Origin: Oceanobacillus sojae
GTDB taxonomy: Bacteria; Bacillota; Bacilli; Bacillales; Amphibacillaceae
Length of the DNA: 64,000 nucleotides
NCBI RefSeq assembly: GCF_007991515.1
Contig: NZ_BJYM01000015.1
Coordinates: 62,001 to 126,000, forward strand
Direction: 5' to 3'
A program made the translations under genes and the position numbers. Shown here in pieces: positions 1 through 12,728 of this stretch (positions are counted from its first letter, which is position 1; the number at the start of each line of letters is the position of its first letter). The notes beneath the pieces were generated by a model. That model made no database searches and was not told where the DNA came from. It worked only from the letters and a program-made list of their open reading frames with translations.

Positions 1-616
1 GATGCGTATGTCCGCCAATAATAACATCAATATCCGGATATCTCCTCGAAATTTCCTGGTCCACTGAAATTCCTAAATGTGAAAGCAGAATAATCATATC
101 TGTTTCTCTGGCTAATTCTTCTATATAGCTTTCAATAATGTCAAATTCATTTTCTACATTCCAGTCAAGCAGATTATAAAAAGCATTAAACGGAGCCGTT
201 AAGCCTAATACTCCTATCCGTATACCGCTTTCTGTTGTAAATGTATGCGTACGTTTTAACCAAAATGGTGTAAACTCATCCATACTAAATAAATTACTGC
301 ACACAACTTGAAAATCCGCCTTATCATATAATTGATATAATTCTTGATGGGACAATGTGATACCCTCATTATTTCCAATCGTCACGATATCATAGCCTGC
401 TTCATTTAATAACTCTACATTGGCCAGACCACTTGAGGCTTCTGTAATAGGATGGGACCGATCCACATGATCTCCTACATCCATCGTAAAGTAAGCTTCT
501 TTATTTTGCTTTCTTAAGTCTTGCTTCTCTTTTAAAAATGCTGTTACTCTTGGCCACTGTTCAAAATTACTATGCAAATCGTTTGTATAGTAAAAATAAA
601 TTTTTTCTTCAGACAT
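1..616 (-). CDS. yunD: YunD-like metallophosphoesterase/5'-nucleotidase (partial, C-terminus outside window)
   Basis: The first 205 codons are present; the rest lies before position 1. The calcineurin-like metallophosphatase motifs are visible in order: YTNDLHSN near residue 10, GDHVDRSHP near 47, GNNEG near 80, LSHLG near 175 and GGHTH at the window edge. These residues bind the two metals in the UshA/5'-nucleotidase family. No signal peptide is seen, so a cytoplasmic enzyme on nucleotides or similar phosphoesters is expected, as for B. subtilis YunD. ATG at 614-616 follows a GGGCGGGTGA Shine-Dalgarno region. It lies 13 bp downstream of a yunE-like gene, matching the yunD/yunE neighbourhood of Bacillus. 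The exact substrate is not shown by the sequence. Confidence 0.85.
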   Translation of the reverse strand, partial: MSEEKIYFYYTNDLHSNFEQWPRVTAFLKEKQDLRKQNKEAYFTMDVGDHVDRSHPITEASSGLANVELLNEAGYDIVTIGNNEGITLSHQELYQLYDKADFQVVCSNLFSMDEFTPFWLKRTHTFTTESGIRIGVLGLTAPFNAFYNLLDWNVENEFDIIESYIEELARETDMIILLSHLGISVDQEISRRYPDIDVIIGGHTH

Positions 617-629
617 ACTTCACCCGCCC

Positions 630-1460
630 CTAACCGATACCTTGTAAAATCATCCGAATTCCCATTATAATCAATAAGATTCTTAAAAACAGCTCCAATA
701 ACGAGCTTGAAATCTTTTGGTTTGTAAATGCACCCAGCTTACCGCCAATCCATGCTCCAGGAATGAAGAAAAGTACATAGGCCCACTCAATATTGCCGAG
801 GGCAACATGCGTTATGCTTCCAAATAAGCTGACGAAAATAATCATAAACATAGAGGTAGCTGTTGCAATATGTGCAGGAAAACCAAATACAAGCAGCATA
901 ACTGGAACCATAATTGCTCCTCCGCCTATACCAAAAAAGCCTGACAGCATCCCGACAAAGAACGCAATGACAATAGCAGGTACTATTTGAATTTTATATG
1001 TATATATTTCTGCTCCTATTTTCGTCTGGCGTGATCCTTTTTCAGATTCATCTACTTTTCGCGGCTTAATTCCTTTTAACTGTCTGTAAAAAAGAATTGC
1101 GGCAATAATAATGATTAAAATACCAAAATAAATATAAAATGTATTTGCCTGAACAAATTGATTAAACCAGGCTCCGCACATACTCCCTGGAATACTGCCG
1201 ATTAAAAACAGTCCGCCTGCTTTATAATCAATCCGTTTTGTCTTTGCAAAGGATAAAGCAGAAGATATACCTGTAAAAAACATAACCAGCAGCGACATTG
1301 CTACGACTGTTTGAGGTGTCACCCACTCAAAGCCTTCTATATTACCGCTGGCAAGGAATAGTAATGGAATTAATACGACTCCGCCTCCGAGTCCTGCCAG
1401 ACTTCCAACAAACGCCGCCAGCATAGCGACAGCAAAACAAATAAGAATAACTAATACCAC
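630..1460 (-). CDS. yunE: TauE/SafE-family sulfite/anion exporter-like membrane protein
   Basis: This 276-residue protein is almost entirely hydrophobic, with about eight membrane segments. The two halves each begin with a Gly-rich TauE/SafE signature (AGLGGGVVLIP near residue 25 and FGIGGGAIMVP near 175), the internal duplication typical of the family. A short charged cytoplasmic linker with KRIDYK and KPRKVDESEKG separates them. I prefer GTG at 1458-1460, because AGAAGGTG sits six bases upstream; the GTG at 1467-1469 falls inside that ribosome-binding site. Family members export sulfite, sulfoacetate or related anions, but the cargo cannot be read here. It is cotranscribed with yunD. Confidence 0.85.
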   Translation of the reverse strand: MVLVILICFAVAMLAAFVGSLAGLGGGVVLIPLLFLASGNIEGFEWVTPQTVVAMSLLVMFFTGISSALSFAKTKRIDYKAGGLFLIGSIPGSMCGAWFNQFVQANTFYIYFGILIIIIAAILFYRQLKGIKPRKVDESEKGSRQTKIGAEIYTYKIQIVPAIVIAFFVGMLSGFFGIGGGAIMVPVMLLVFGFPAHIATATSMFMIIFVSLFGSITHVALGNIEWAYVLFFIPGAWIGGKLGAFTNQKISSSLLELFLRILLIIMGIRMILQGIG

Positions 1461-1629
1461 CAAGTACACCTTCTTTCTATATCTTTATAATATCATATTG
1501 TAGACTAGTTGAAAGTTAACAAACTTCATACTGGATGTATTGATTTTCATCCTGATAAAATAAACCATTTTTATGTAATTTTGGAAGTACACCTATTGCA
1601 TCATTTATCTAATTTATGCTTATTCCCTA

Positions 1630-1687
1630 TTGCCAAAGACGCCTTAAAAAGTTAGAATATTATCAATAAGTTAATTAATTAAATTAA
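1630..1687 (+). promoter_or_regulatory. galM promoter with putative ROK-repressor operator
   Basis: TTGCCA (1630-1635) and TAGAAT (1653-1658) are separated by 17 bp, a good sigma-A promoter. Twelve bases past the -10 is TTAATTAATTAAATTAA (1671-1687). The identical 17-mer occurs at 16535-16551, just past the -10 of the SDR operon. Its place over the start of transcription fits a repressor site. The ROK protein encoded at 2858-4009 is the obvious candidate; that assignment is inferred. Confidence 0.6.
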
Positions 1688-1754
1688 TTATTTTAGTTAT
1701 TGTAATAAATTAGCTAAATAAATTGACGTTGCTTGTCGAAAAGAAGGTGAAAGC

Positions 1755-2786
1755 ATGGACATACATGTAAAAGAAGTTGTCAATGGATGGAAAGAATTCA
1801 CATTAACAAATAACATCATTGAAATCAGCATACTCAATTATGGTGGGATTATCACAAGGCTGTCTACACCAGACCGAAGTGGGAATGCAGAAAATATTGT
1901 TTGGACTTTTAAAGATTATCATAACTATGAAAAAAACCCGTTGTATTTAGGAGCTTTAATTGGAAGGGTTGCCGGACGAATACCTGATGGCCAGTTCAAG
2001 ATAAATCAGCAAGCTTATCAGTTGGAACAAAATGAAGGTACAAGTCATTTACACGGCGGATCAGGCGGCTTTCATCAAATTCTGTGGGATACGCAAATAA
2101 AAAAAACAGAATCAACAGCAGTATTACAATTAACAACAAAAGATATAGCAACTGCAGGCAGCTATCCAGGCTGTCTAAATGTATCTATTACCTATCGCCT
2201 TACCAGTAAAAATGAATTTTCTATACATTATCATGCTATCCCAGATGCAGCAACCACACTTTCATTAACAAACCACACTTATTTTAATTTAACCGGAAAT
2301 ATGAAAAATTCTATTTACCAGCATCATATCACCATGCCTGGCAGCACCATTTTAGAATTGGATAACAACTTATTACCATCAGGTCATCTCATCGATGTAA
2401 CTGATACAGCATTTGATTTCCGTTCCGGGGCTTTACTGGGGAAGGGATTAAAATCCTTACCTGACATAAAACAATTAGCTCTGGCTGACGGCTATGATCA
2501 TTACTTTGTATTTGAAAATAAAAAAAGTTATATCGATGTTTATGAACAATCAAGTGGGAGAACCTTATCTATAGAAACGAACCAGCCGGGCATGGTTATG
2601 TACACTGCTAATCAAGGCTCCCAAGGATATGTATTGGAGCATGGATCTTTGCCTGCTCATTATGGTGTTTGTTTTGAAACGGCAAATACACCATTAGCAC
2701 TTTATCAAGACCGTCTTCCCTCTATGATTCTGCAGGCAGGAGAGCGTTATGATAAAACAACTACCTTCAGATTTGGCACAAGCTAG
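1755..2786 (+). CDS. galM: Aldose 1-epimerase (mutarotase)
   Basis: The 343-residue protein interconverts the alpha and beta anomers of galactose or other aldoses, feeding the Leloir pathway after beta-galactoside cleavage. Family motifs are clear: NYGGIITRL near residue 28, LIGRVAGRI near 73, HLHGGSGGFHQ near 97, NHTYFNL near 173 (the general-acid His) and VCFETANTP near 316 (the base Glu). ATG follows AAGAAGGTGAAAGC. It is transcribed toward the ROK repressor gene, with a shared terminator between them, and its promoter carries the operator motif also found before the SDR operon. Hence it is a divergent member of the same glycoside-utilisation regulon. Confidence 0.93.
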   Translation: MDIHVKEVVNGWKEFTLTNNIIEISILNYGGIITRLSTPDRSGNAENIVWTFKDYHNYEKNPLYLGALIGRVAGRIPDGQFKINQQAYQLEQNEGTSHLHGGSGGFHQILWDTQIKKTESTAVLQLTTKDIATAGSYPGCLNVSITYRLTSKNEFSIHYHAIPDAATTLSLTNHTYFNLTGNMKNSIYQHHITMPGSTILELDNNLLPSGHLIDVTDTAFDFRSGALLGKGLKSLPDIKQLALADGYDHYFVFENKKSYIDVYEQSSGRTLSIETNQPGMVMYTANQGSQGYVLEHGSLPAHYGVCFETANTPLALYQDRLPSMILQAGERYDKTTTFRFGTS

Positions 2787-2803
2787 TCTTCTTATAATAT
2801 AAG

Positions 2804-2842
2804 AAACAGGACATCTTATCTATAGAAAGAATGTCCTGTTTT
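2804..2842. terminator. Bidirectional terminator between galM and ROK gene
   Basis: AAACAGGACAT (2804-2814) pairs with ATGTCCTGTTT (2831-2841), with an A-run on one side and a T-run on the other. It can therefore stop galM (+) and the ROK gene (-). Confidence 0.8.
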
Positions 2843-2857
2843 ACATCTTCAGTCTAT

Positions 2858-4009
2858 TTAATTGAAAATCTCTACTAAAACAAGAGCTGTTGCCCCTAAC
2901 AGCGCAGCATCCTTGCCTAATTTACTGACAACTACCTTTGTTTCTTTAGCTTCTGGTGTTAAAGCATGTTGAGCAATGGTTTTATGTACTGTCGGAAGAA
3001 GCATTTCCTCAGCATTCATTACACCACCACCAAGCACAATCAGCTTTGGATTAACCACATGAATGAGATTGGTTATTCCTATGCCTATAAGCTTTCCAGT
3101 CTCTTCAAAAACCTCTTTTAAAGATGTATTCCCATTCTGTACTGCTTCATATACATCCTTTCCAGAATCATAATACTCTTCACTTAATTTATTTGCTCTT
3201 CTTGCTATAGATGATCCAGAAATAAATGTCTGCAGACAGCCTTTATTCCCGCATTCACAAACCTCCCCATGTATATCAATCATCATATGGCCAATCTCAC
3301 CGGCTATATCCTGCGCTCCATGATAAAGGCTTCCATCAACCACAAGACCAGAGCCGACACCATTTCCGATATTAACAGTCATCATACTGTCCTGCTCCCC
3401 GTATTCTCCAAACCATGATTCTCCCAGAGCCATTGCCCTTGCATCATTTTCAACATATACTTCCAGATTAAATTCTTTCTCTAATGTTTCTTTAATTGGT
3501 ATGTTTTCTAACCCTAACGAAGGGGCAATTAAAGAAGTTCCTGTCTCTACCTGTACAACACCATGCATGGCAACACCGATACCAAGCACCTTTTCAGGCT
3601 GATGTATCTTTGATAAAATATCACGGATTCCAGTGGATAGTATATCTAAAAACCGCTCTTTAGACATATCCTTTGGAAATAGCGTGCTGATACGTTCATA
3701 GATTGTTCCAGATAAATCTGATAATATTACATCAACTCTGCTTGAACCGGAATCTACACCAATTATATAGAAATGATGATAATTGATTTCCAGCATTGTT
3801 GGTTTACGTCCGCCATTAGATTTTCCTAAATCTTTTTCCTTTACCAGACCTTCTTCTAATAATTCCTTTACAAAGCTGCTCACAGTTGGGGGGGTTAATT
3901 TTGATTCTTTTGCAATTTGTGCTCTGGAAATAGGACCATCTTTGCGAATTTTATTAAGCACTAATGATTTATTTACGGACTTCATTAATTTAAAGGTTCC
4001 TCGCTGCAT
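2858..4009 (-). CDS. ROK-family (XylR/NagC-type) transcriptional repressor
   Basis: 383 residues. An N-terminal winged helix-turn-helix (about residues 15-65; SRAQIAKESKLTPPTVSSFV) is followed by a ROK sugar-sensing domain beginning VDSGSSRVDVI. The ROK zinc site GHMMIDIHGEVCECGNKGC (His and CxCGxxGC) is near residue 245. These proteins repress sugar operons until a sugar binds the ROK domain. The start ATG follows GGTGGAGGAATTTAT. It lies downstream of lacZ in the same direction with a 306-bp gap, and faces galM. Two copies of a 17-bp motif at the galM and SDR promoters are the likely operators. The inducer is unknown; a galactoside is plausible from the neighbouring LacZ. Confidence 0.88.
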   Translation of the reverse strand: MQRGTFKLMKSVNKSLVLNKIRKDGPISRAQIAKESKLTPPTVSSFVKELLEEGLVKEKDLGKSNGGRKPTMLEINYHHFYIIGVDSGSSRVDVILSDLSGTIYERISTLFPKDMSKERFLDILSTGIRDILSKIHQPEKVLGIGVAMHGVVQVETGTSLIAPSLGLENIPIKETLEKEFNLEVYVENDARAMALGESWFGEYGEQDSMMTVNIGNGVGSGLVVDGSLYHGAQDIAGEIGHMMIDIHGEVCECGNKGCLQTFISGSSIARRANKLSEEYYDSGKDVYEAVQNGNTSLKEVFEETGKLIGIGITNLIHVVNPKLIVLGGGVMNAEEMLLPTVHKTIAQHALTPEAKETKVVVSKLGKDAALLGATALVLVEIFN

Positions 4010-4315
4010 ATAAATTCCTCCACCGTGAAATGAAACTTCTTTTCTTCCTTCTTTTGTAGTTTTTCGTAGAATCTTAATCCGTCTAACTATGATTACGAGA
4101 TTTTAATTTGTTATATTTTTATTATACTGTAATTACTCCTTCCAGGAATAATCATTTTCATTTATTGTTCAACAAAAAATGTTAATAACATGCTAAGTTT
4201 ATTTGCATTATAGCATATTGTATCTGTTTTACATCACGAAACGTTTGTTAGTGCTTATACTTTTTCCTAAAAGAGGGTATTTATCAGAAAAGGGAGCACC
4301 AAGCCCCCTGGAACG
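4010..4315. other. Intergenic region upstream of the ROK gene
   Basis: 306 bp with no credible gene. It must hold the ROK promoter. The GGGAGC/GCCCCC pair near 4292-4308, followed on the minus strand by TTTT, is a weak possible lacZ terminator. The palindrome CGAAACGTTTG near 4236-4246 recalls a cre site but lacks the full consensus. Confidence 0.4.
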
Positions 4316-7438
<3,123 letters not shown>

Positions 7439-7444
7439 TTATTT

Positions 7445-9136
7445 TTAAACATATGCATTTGCTAAAATTAAAAAGACACTGGAGGTCCATGTAAAAGCCC
7501 TGTCTCTTAATCCTTCTCCTGTAATAGCATCAAAGTTTTCTGCCATTCCATTTTTATTCGCCATATTACAAAAGCGCTTAGAAAGCTCACTGGCAAAGCC
7601 CACTTCTCCAGCTCTATATAAGCCATCAATAATCAGCATCGTAGAAGGGGCCCAAATAGGTCCTCTCCAATAACCATCTGACTCATAATAAGTGCTTGAT
7701 ACACTTTCAGTAGCTAATCCATTATCTGTTAAAAACCTTGATTCATCCTTCAATCCCTCAACAAGGTTGTTTAAAATATCTTTTGGCAGCCGCTTTCCAA
7801 GTACAATTGGCATAAATAGCAATAAACTATCTCCAGTTTTCACCTGCTGATCAGCTACATATGCCGTAAAATAGTCTTCTTTCCAGAAGTAATCCAGAAA
7901 TGCTTCTAACAAGCTTTCTTGTTTTTGCTTCCATACCTCAGCTTCATTATCTTTTTCGAGTCTGACAGCTATTTTTTCTAATGCTTCCATTTGTAAGACT
8001 AAGAAAGCACATAGATCCGGACTTTCTATAGGAATACCTTCACTAAAGACTGTACTATTATCCCAACCGCTATCGTTTCCATGATGATACTCAGGAAAAC
8101 CATTCTTATTATAATCTCTGTATTTAAAATACCAGTTTGTCCATTTCGAAAGCGGGGTATAAATTTCTTCCAAATGATTATTTGATATACTTTCTGACCT
8201 ATCCAGCATCCATAATACTGTCCAGCCGTGAATAGGCGGCTTTGTGCAATTCCAATAAGCGAATTCATCATTTATAAAATCTGGCAGCATCCCGGTGCTG
8301 TCTTGATTTTCAAAGAAAATCATCAGCTGATCCCAGGCTAATTCAGGCTGATGTTTTAACAATGCCATTGCATTAAAGCAATGATCCCAGCTCCAAATAT
8401 TCGTCATCCAATTTTTCGACATATACATTGCAGGACGAATAAGCTTTCCTTCTTCTCTTACCATACTGGACCAGGTAATATATGCTGCTTGTTTTGTACC
8501 TTTCTCATATTCTTTAGGTGTTGACAATACCTTTTCTTGCCAAGATTGAAACGACTCTTTCACCTTTTTATGACAGACTTCAAAATCTTGTTTGAATTCT
8601 TTATTTTTATAAGTTATTGTAAATTCCTCTAAAATTCCATTCATTTTATTTGTTTTTGCCGATGGCAGGAAATCAATAATTACTTTTTCACAGCCATTTA
8701 CATTCCATGGAGCATCAACTGTTAAATCCCCCTCCAAAACAGTCGTCATAAAGTTTATTTTCTTAGAGAAAACATTAATTTGCCAGCTCTTATCTGATCG
8801 TGAAAAAGCATTATCATAGGCATGTCTGACTAAAGTAAACCGAATACCTACATTTTCAGAGGAAAGACAAACATTATCTACATCCCCCATAACCAATTTT
8901 ACCGAACCATGCTCGGAAACGAGCTCTAAGGAAGTTGGCTCCAGCACGCTTTCAAATGGAACAACCTCATTCTCTGCCAATACATCTATTTTAAAAACAG
9001 CTCCGTCATTATTGTCTCCACCTCGGATATTCCTTAAATATAATCCTTCCTCTAAACCTTTTCTCTTCTTTAAATATGATACAGATAAAAAAGATCCATA
9101 TCTGCTAAAGGGAATGTTCTTTATATCAAAGGCCAT
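7445..9136 (-). CDS. GH63-like (MGH1-type) alpha-glycosidase
   Basis: 563 residues. The C-terminal (alpha/alpha)6 barrel shows the GH63/YgjK-type signatures: NIWSWDHCFNAMAL near residue 250, GMLPDFIN near 285, HHGNDSGWDNST near 360 (catalytic Asp region), YWRGPIWAPS near 485 and MAENFDAITGEGLRDRAF near 530 (catalytic Glu region). The N-terminal third is beta-rich and not recognised. Relatives trim alpha-glucosides, or hydrolyse glucosyl- or mannosylglycerate. No signal peptide is seen, so it works on imported substrate. ATG at 9134-9136 follows GGAGGAGAGGACGGTA; the upstream TTG at 9154 overlaps that SD. Its pairing with LacZ suggests a mixed alpha/beta-linked glycoside. The substrate is unproven. 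Confidence 0.75.
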   Translation of the reverse strand: MAFDIKNIPFSRYGSFLSVSYLKKRKGLEEGLYLRNIRGGDNNDGAVFKIDVLAENEVVPFESVLEPTSLELVSEHGSVKLVMGDVDNVCLSSENVGIRFTLVRHAYDNAFSRSDKSWQINVFSKKINFMTTVLEGDLTVDAPWNVNGCEKVIIDFLPSAKTNKMNGILEEFTITYKNKEFKQDFEVCHKKVKESFQSWQEKVLSTPKEYEKGTKQAAYITWSSMVREEGKLIRPAMYMSKNWMTNIWSWDHCFNAMALLKHQPELAWDQLMIFFENQDSTGMLPDFINDEFAYWNCTKPPIHGWTVLWMLDRSESISNNHLEEIYTPLSKWTNWYFKYRDYNKNGFPEYHHGNDSGWDNSTVFSEGIPIESPDLCAFLVLQMEALEKIAVRLEKDNEAEVWKQKQESLLEAFLDYFWKEDYFTAYVADQQVKTGDSLLLFMPIVLGKRLPKDILNNLVEGLKDESRFLTDNGLATESVSSTYYESDGYWRGPIWAPSTMLIIDGLYRAGEVGFASELSKRFCNMANKNGMAENFDAITGEGLRDRAFTWTSSVFLILANAYV

Positions 9137-9265
9137 TACCGTCCTCTCCTCCAATCATTTTGCTGATATCTAAACATTTTTGATTAGTAAGTAATAATAG
9201 AAAGACTTCACTTCCGGCTGATATAGGAAAATCAGTATTCTAATTACCGGTGAAAGCTTCTACCA

Positions 9266-10090
9266 CTATTTCACAGAACCAGATATACCTTCAATAAAGT
9301 AGCGCTGCATCACAATAAATATTAAAATTACAGGTACTAAGGATATACTTGCTCCTGCTGCCATTCCAGTCCAATCCGTTTGGTATCTTCCCACAAATGA
9401 GAGCATTCCCACTGCAAGCGTTCTCAATTCTGGACTATTTAATGTTAGTACAAGCGGGACTAAGAATGAACTCCAAGTCCAGATAAATTGCATGATTGCT
9501 GCTGTAGCTATAACCGGCTTGGCAGTCGGCAGAACAATTTTTGCAAAGGTTCTAAAAAATCCAGCTCCATCAATAGCCGCAGAGTCTTCCACTTCTTGAG
9601 GCACCCTTGAGAAAAAGGCAGCAAATAATAATATAAATAAAATATGAGCACCACTTGATTCAGCTAATATTACACCTAATAAGGAATCGGATAGCCCAAG
9701 CATTTTCATTAATTCATAGAGTGGGATAATCGTATATCCGGATGGGATGAACATTAAAGCTACAACAACTGTAATAATAACTTTTCTTCCTGGGAACTTT
9801 ACTCTACCAAGAGCATATCCGGTTAAACAGCTAAGCGTGATGACAATTAATACTGTTGATAGTGTGATAATGACTGAGTTCAAAAAGTATCCTGAAAAGT
9901 TAGCTACTTCCCAAGCACGGATATAGTTATCCCAATGTATATTCTCTGGAAGCGGGTTGATTCCCGAGGTCAGAAATGTACTATTTGTTTTGAATGACGA
10001 TGAAATCATCCATATAAACGGATAAATCCAAATAATCCCAAAAACTATTAAAAGGGTATGTGTCATAAACATAGCAGTGCGATTTTTCAT
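9266..10090 (-). CDS. Carbohydrate ABC transporter permease (MalG/LacG-like)
   Basis: 274 residues with six predicted membrane helices. The EAA loop PQEVEDSAAIDGAGFFRTFAKIV, near residue 190, contacts the ATPase. It is the second CUT1-type permease, paired with the one just upstream. I chose ATG at 10088-10090, preceded by GGTGGGGGGATTAAATAAA and one base after the upstream stop codon; the longer reading starting at 10132 overlaps the upstream permease heavily. No ATP-binding subunit is encoded in the operon, so it probably uses a shared MsmX/UgpC-type ATPase encoded elsewhere, as in many Bacillus CUT1 importers. Confidence 0.9.
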   Translation of the reverse strand: MKNRTAMFMTHTLLIVFGIIWIYPFIWMISSSFKTNSTFLTSGINPLPENIHWDNYIRAWEVANFSGYFLNSVIITLSTVLIVITLSCLTGYALGRVKFPGRKVIITVVVALMFIPSGYTIIPLYELMKMLGLSDSLLGVILAESSGAHILFILLFAAFFSRVPQEVEDSAAIDGAGFFRTFAKIVLPTAKPVIATAAIMQFIWTWSSFLVPLVLTLNSPELRTLAVGMLSFVGRYQTDWTGMAAGASISLVPVILIFIVMQRYFIEGISGSVK

Positions 10091-10091
10091 T

Positions 10092-11045
10092 TTATTTAAT
10101 CCCCCCACCAAGCGGTTTTCTCTTCTGACCACTTACTTTATAAACAACCCATCCCAGAATTAAACTGATGATAAATACAGTCAGTCCTAAAATAACTCCT
10201 GCCGCAGATGCGAATCCTACCTGCGATGGGCCATCTGGTGCAAATGCAAAACGGTAAATGTATAATTCAAGTGTCTCCGTCGCAAAATATGGACCACCTT
10301 CTGTCAGTGTTTTTACTAAATCAAAAACTCTCATGCTGCTGACAACTGTCAAAAGTAAGATCGTGGCACCAATTGGTTTAAGCAATGGCAGTGTTATGTA
10401 TCGCAATGTCTGCCAGGATCCGGCACCATCGATTTTTGCCGCTTCATACACTTCTCTTGGTATCATTTGTAAGCCAGTCAGCCAATAAATCATTGTTATT
10501 CCAATTTCCTTCCATGAACCAATAATAATCAAAAGAATCATAGCCAAGACTGGATTAGACAACCATGAAATAGATTGATCAATTAGACCAATTGCTTTAA
10601 GAAACTCATTAAAGAACCCCTGTGTTCCGAAGATATTCTGCATAACAATCCCGATAATCGCCATTGTAGTAACCACTGGCAGGAAATAAACTGTCCGATA
10701 TATGCCTCTTCCTTTTAAATTTGGATTATTTAATACTAGTGCCAGTATTAAAGCAATGGAAATCGAAACAACTGTAAATCCAGCTGTATAAACAAAGGTA
10801 TTTCCAAATGCATTCCAAAAGCTTGATTCAGTAAGTATTCTCGTATAATTCTTCAGCCCAACAAAATTGGTTAATGGGCCAATTCCTGACCAATCATAAA
10901 AGGAATACACATAGCTCATAACGATTGGATAAAGTGAGAAACCAAAAAACACTATGATTTGGGGAAGTATAAAAATATAAGCCCAAATATATTTATTTCT
11001 ATTATATTTACTAATTCCATTACTGCTTTTTATTTTCTTTGCCAT
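10092..11045 (-). CDS. Carbohydrate ABC transporter permease (MalF/LacF-like)
   Basis: 317 residues, six helices, with an N-terminal helix (YIFILPQIIVFFGFSLYPI) typical of CUT1 sugar permeases. The EAA motif PREVYEAAKIDGAGSWQTLRYI is near residue 205. It forms the membrane channel with the following permease and is fed by the lipoprotein encoded upstream. ATG follows GATAGGAGAATCTTCC. The gap of 222 bp to the binding-protein gene contains a large stem-loop, which may hold down expression of the permeases relative to the binding protein. Confidence 0.92.
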   Translation of the reverse strand: MAKKIKSSNGISKYNRNKYIWAYIFILPQIIVFFGFSLYPIVMSYVYSFYDWSGIGPLTNFVGLKNYTRILTESSFWNAFGNTFVYTAGFTVVSISIALILALVLNNPNLKGRGIYRTVYFLPVVTTMAIIGIVMQNIFGTQGFFNEFLKAIGLIDQSISWLSNPVLAMILLIIIGSWKEIGITMIYWLTGLQMIPREVYEAAKIDGAGSWQTLRYITLPLLKPIGATILLLTVVSSMRVFDLVKTLTEGGPYFATETLELYIYRFAFAPDGPSQVGFASAAGVILGLTVFIISLILGWVVYKVSGQKRKPLGGGIK

Positions 11046-11072
11046 GGAAGATTCTCCTATCTCGAAAGATTA

Positions 11073-11126
11073 AATGAGGTAAGCCTCTACATTGTAATGT
11101 CTTTTTTTGTAGAAGCCTCCCTCATT
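11073..11126 (-). other. Intercistronic stem-loop between binding-protein and permease genes
   Basis: AATGAGGTAAGCCTCTACA (11073-11091) and TGTAGAAGCCTCCCTCATT (11108-11126) form a 19-bp stem with three mismatches or wobbles. No U-run follows on the minus strand, so it looks like an mRNA-stability or processing hairpin rather than a full terminator. Confidence 0.6.
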
Positions 11127-11267
11127 ATTTCCATACCTTAAGTTCAAAACCATTATGATAAAATGACAATCAGCTCTGCGCTTTCCTTCCATTCATTTCA
11201 TCTAATAGAGGATGTTCACGCATTAATATATATCCATAATAGAAATTTGTTCAGAGTAAGGTTTATT

Positions 11268-12680
11268 TTACTGATGATCTTCCTCTGTATACGGCTCATA
11301 AGGTACCCAATCAGGGAATTGGAAAACTTCCCGTGTCACACTTTCATGTGCCTCTAATGCATCATCAAATGCTTTATTATAGGCAGATTCATAGGCCTCC
11401 AGCTCTCCTTCTAAATCAGATACCTGTCCTGTTAAATAACCCATTAGAATTTCTCCTGGCGATGAATCCGGTCCATTTTTCAGCACCTCTAATTGCACGT
11501 CCAGTGCCTCCGGGTTTACCGCGAGCGGATTAGGAACTTGAATACTCATTGTTGAAAAGATATCCTGAATATCCTCAATCTGTTCAAATGGAGCTTCTCC
11601 ATCTACTAAATCAAATTCTTTAGCAATCGTTGCCTCTCCTACATTTACTAATTCTTCATACATATTATCCCTTAAAAATATTAAAAACTTCTCTACTTCA
11701 TCCCAATGCTCGGTGTTATTAGATACAAACATACCATCATTACTGGACACGCCAAATTCACCATATTGCTTGCCGTCTGGATTTTTAGTAGGAAGCTGGA
11801 CAACACCCCAGTCACTAAATTCATTCTCATCTTCCAGTAATTGACCAGTCCAGTTTCCGTCGATAAGGAATGCTGTTCTTCCTACTGCAAAATATTCTCT
11901 GGCAACTGTAGAATTTGTTTCTAATGTGAGCTGTGAGAGTGCATGTTCATCAAGCATTTCTTTAAGAAATTCAATTGTTTCAACATTACCTTCGTTATTA
12001 AAACTGTATTCGCCATTCACATAGTCCATTCTGCTCTCAGGAGAAAGCTCTGTAGCCATAAGCTGGACAAAAGCATCTACTAACCAGCCGGAAGTCCCAC
12101 CGAATATCAAACCTTCTGTATTCCCGTCTGACTTTTCATATACTTCTTTTCCTACAGCAAGCAGTTCATCCCATGTTTCCGGAACAGTATCTATGCCTAA
12201 ATCATCTAATACTGCTTTGTTGTAATACATCATATATGTTCCGCCTTTGAAAATCGGGAATAAGTAAATATTATCTCCAATTCTTGTATTTCCTTCGTCA
12301 AAAACACCTTCTGTATATTCTTCTTGTGCTTCCTCTGGAAATACACTGTTCAGCTCGTGAACCAAATCTAAATCTACCAGTTCATTCATTGAAAATGCAT
12401 CCGTAATAAACATATCAGGTAAACTATTATCAGATATTGCCGCTTGATACTCTGCATCACTTGATTCTACATTTACATTATTCAATTCGATTTTAATATC
12501 TGGATTCTCTGCCTCAAATTCTTCAATTAATTTTGGAAAAAAAGTAGATCCAGACGCAAGATTATTCCATAATTCTAAAGTTACTTCATCGCGATCTCCA
12601 TCAGCTTCCTCACTTTGACAAGCCGCTAATATCATCAATAAAAGAAAAGCGCTAAGCAGTACAACCAGCTTCCTTTTCAT
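11268..12680 (-). CDS. Sugar ABC transporter substrate-binding lipoprotein
   Basis: 470 residues. The N-terminus is a lipoprotein signal (MKRKLVVLLSAFLLLMILAAC) with lipobox LAAC, so the mature protein begins at Cys21 and is anchored outside the membrane. The rest matches SBP_bac_1/MalE-type proteins: VTLELWNNL, IKIELNNVN, KGGTYMMYYNKAVLDDLGI, PETWDELLAVGKEV and RTAFLIDGNWTGQLL. The very acidic surface fits halotolerant bacilli. It delivers an oligosaccharide or glycoside to the two permeases downstream. SD GAGAGGATG is present. Cargo specificity cannot be read from the sequence, but the operon encodes LacZ, a GH63-like enzyme and a dehydrogenase that may act on it. Confidence 0.92.
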   Translation of the reverse strand: MKRKLVVLLSAFLLLMILAACQSEEADGDRDEVTLELWNNLASGSTFFPKLIEEFEAENPDIKIELNNVNVESSDAEYQAAISDNSLPDMFITDAFSMNELVDLDLVHELNSVFPEEAQEEYTEGVFDEGNTRIGDNIYLFPIFKGGTYMMYYNKAVLDDLGIDTVPETWDELLAVGKEVYEKSDGNTEGLIFGGTSGWLVDAFVQLMATELSPESRMDYVNGEYSFNNEGNVETIEFLKEMLDEHALSQLTLETNSTVAREYFAVGRTAFLIDGNWTGQLLEDENEFSDWGVVQLPTKNPDGKQYGEFGVSSNDGMFVSNNTEHWDEVEKFLIFLRDNMYEELVNVGEATIAKEFDLVDGEAPFEQIEDIQDIFSTMSIQVPNPLAVNPEALDVQLEVLKNGPDSSPGEILMGYLTGQVSDLEGELEAYESAYNKAFDDALEAHESVTREVFQFPDWVPYEPYTEEDHQ

Positions 12681-12728
12681 TTAAACCATCCTCTCATAAA
12701 ATAGTTTCCTAATGAATGTCATACCTTT

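Noticed and set aside
4230-4250. Possible cre (CcpA) site CGAAACGTTTG upstream of the ROK gene
   Set aside because: It is palindromic, but the flanking bases do not match the cre consensus well enough to report as a site.
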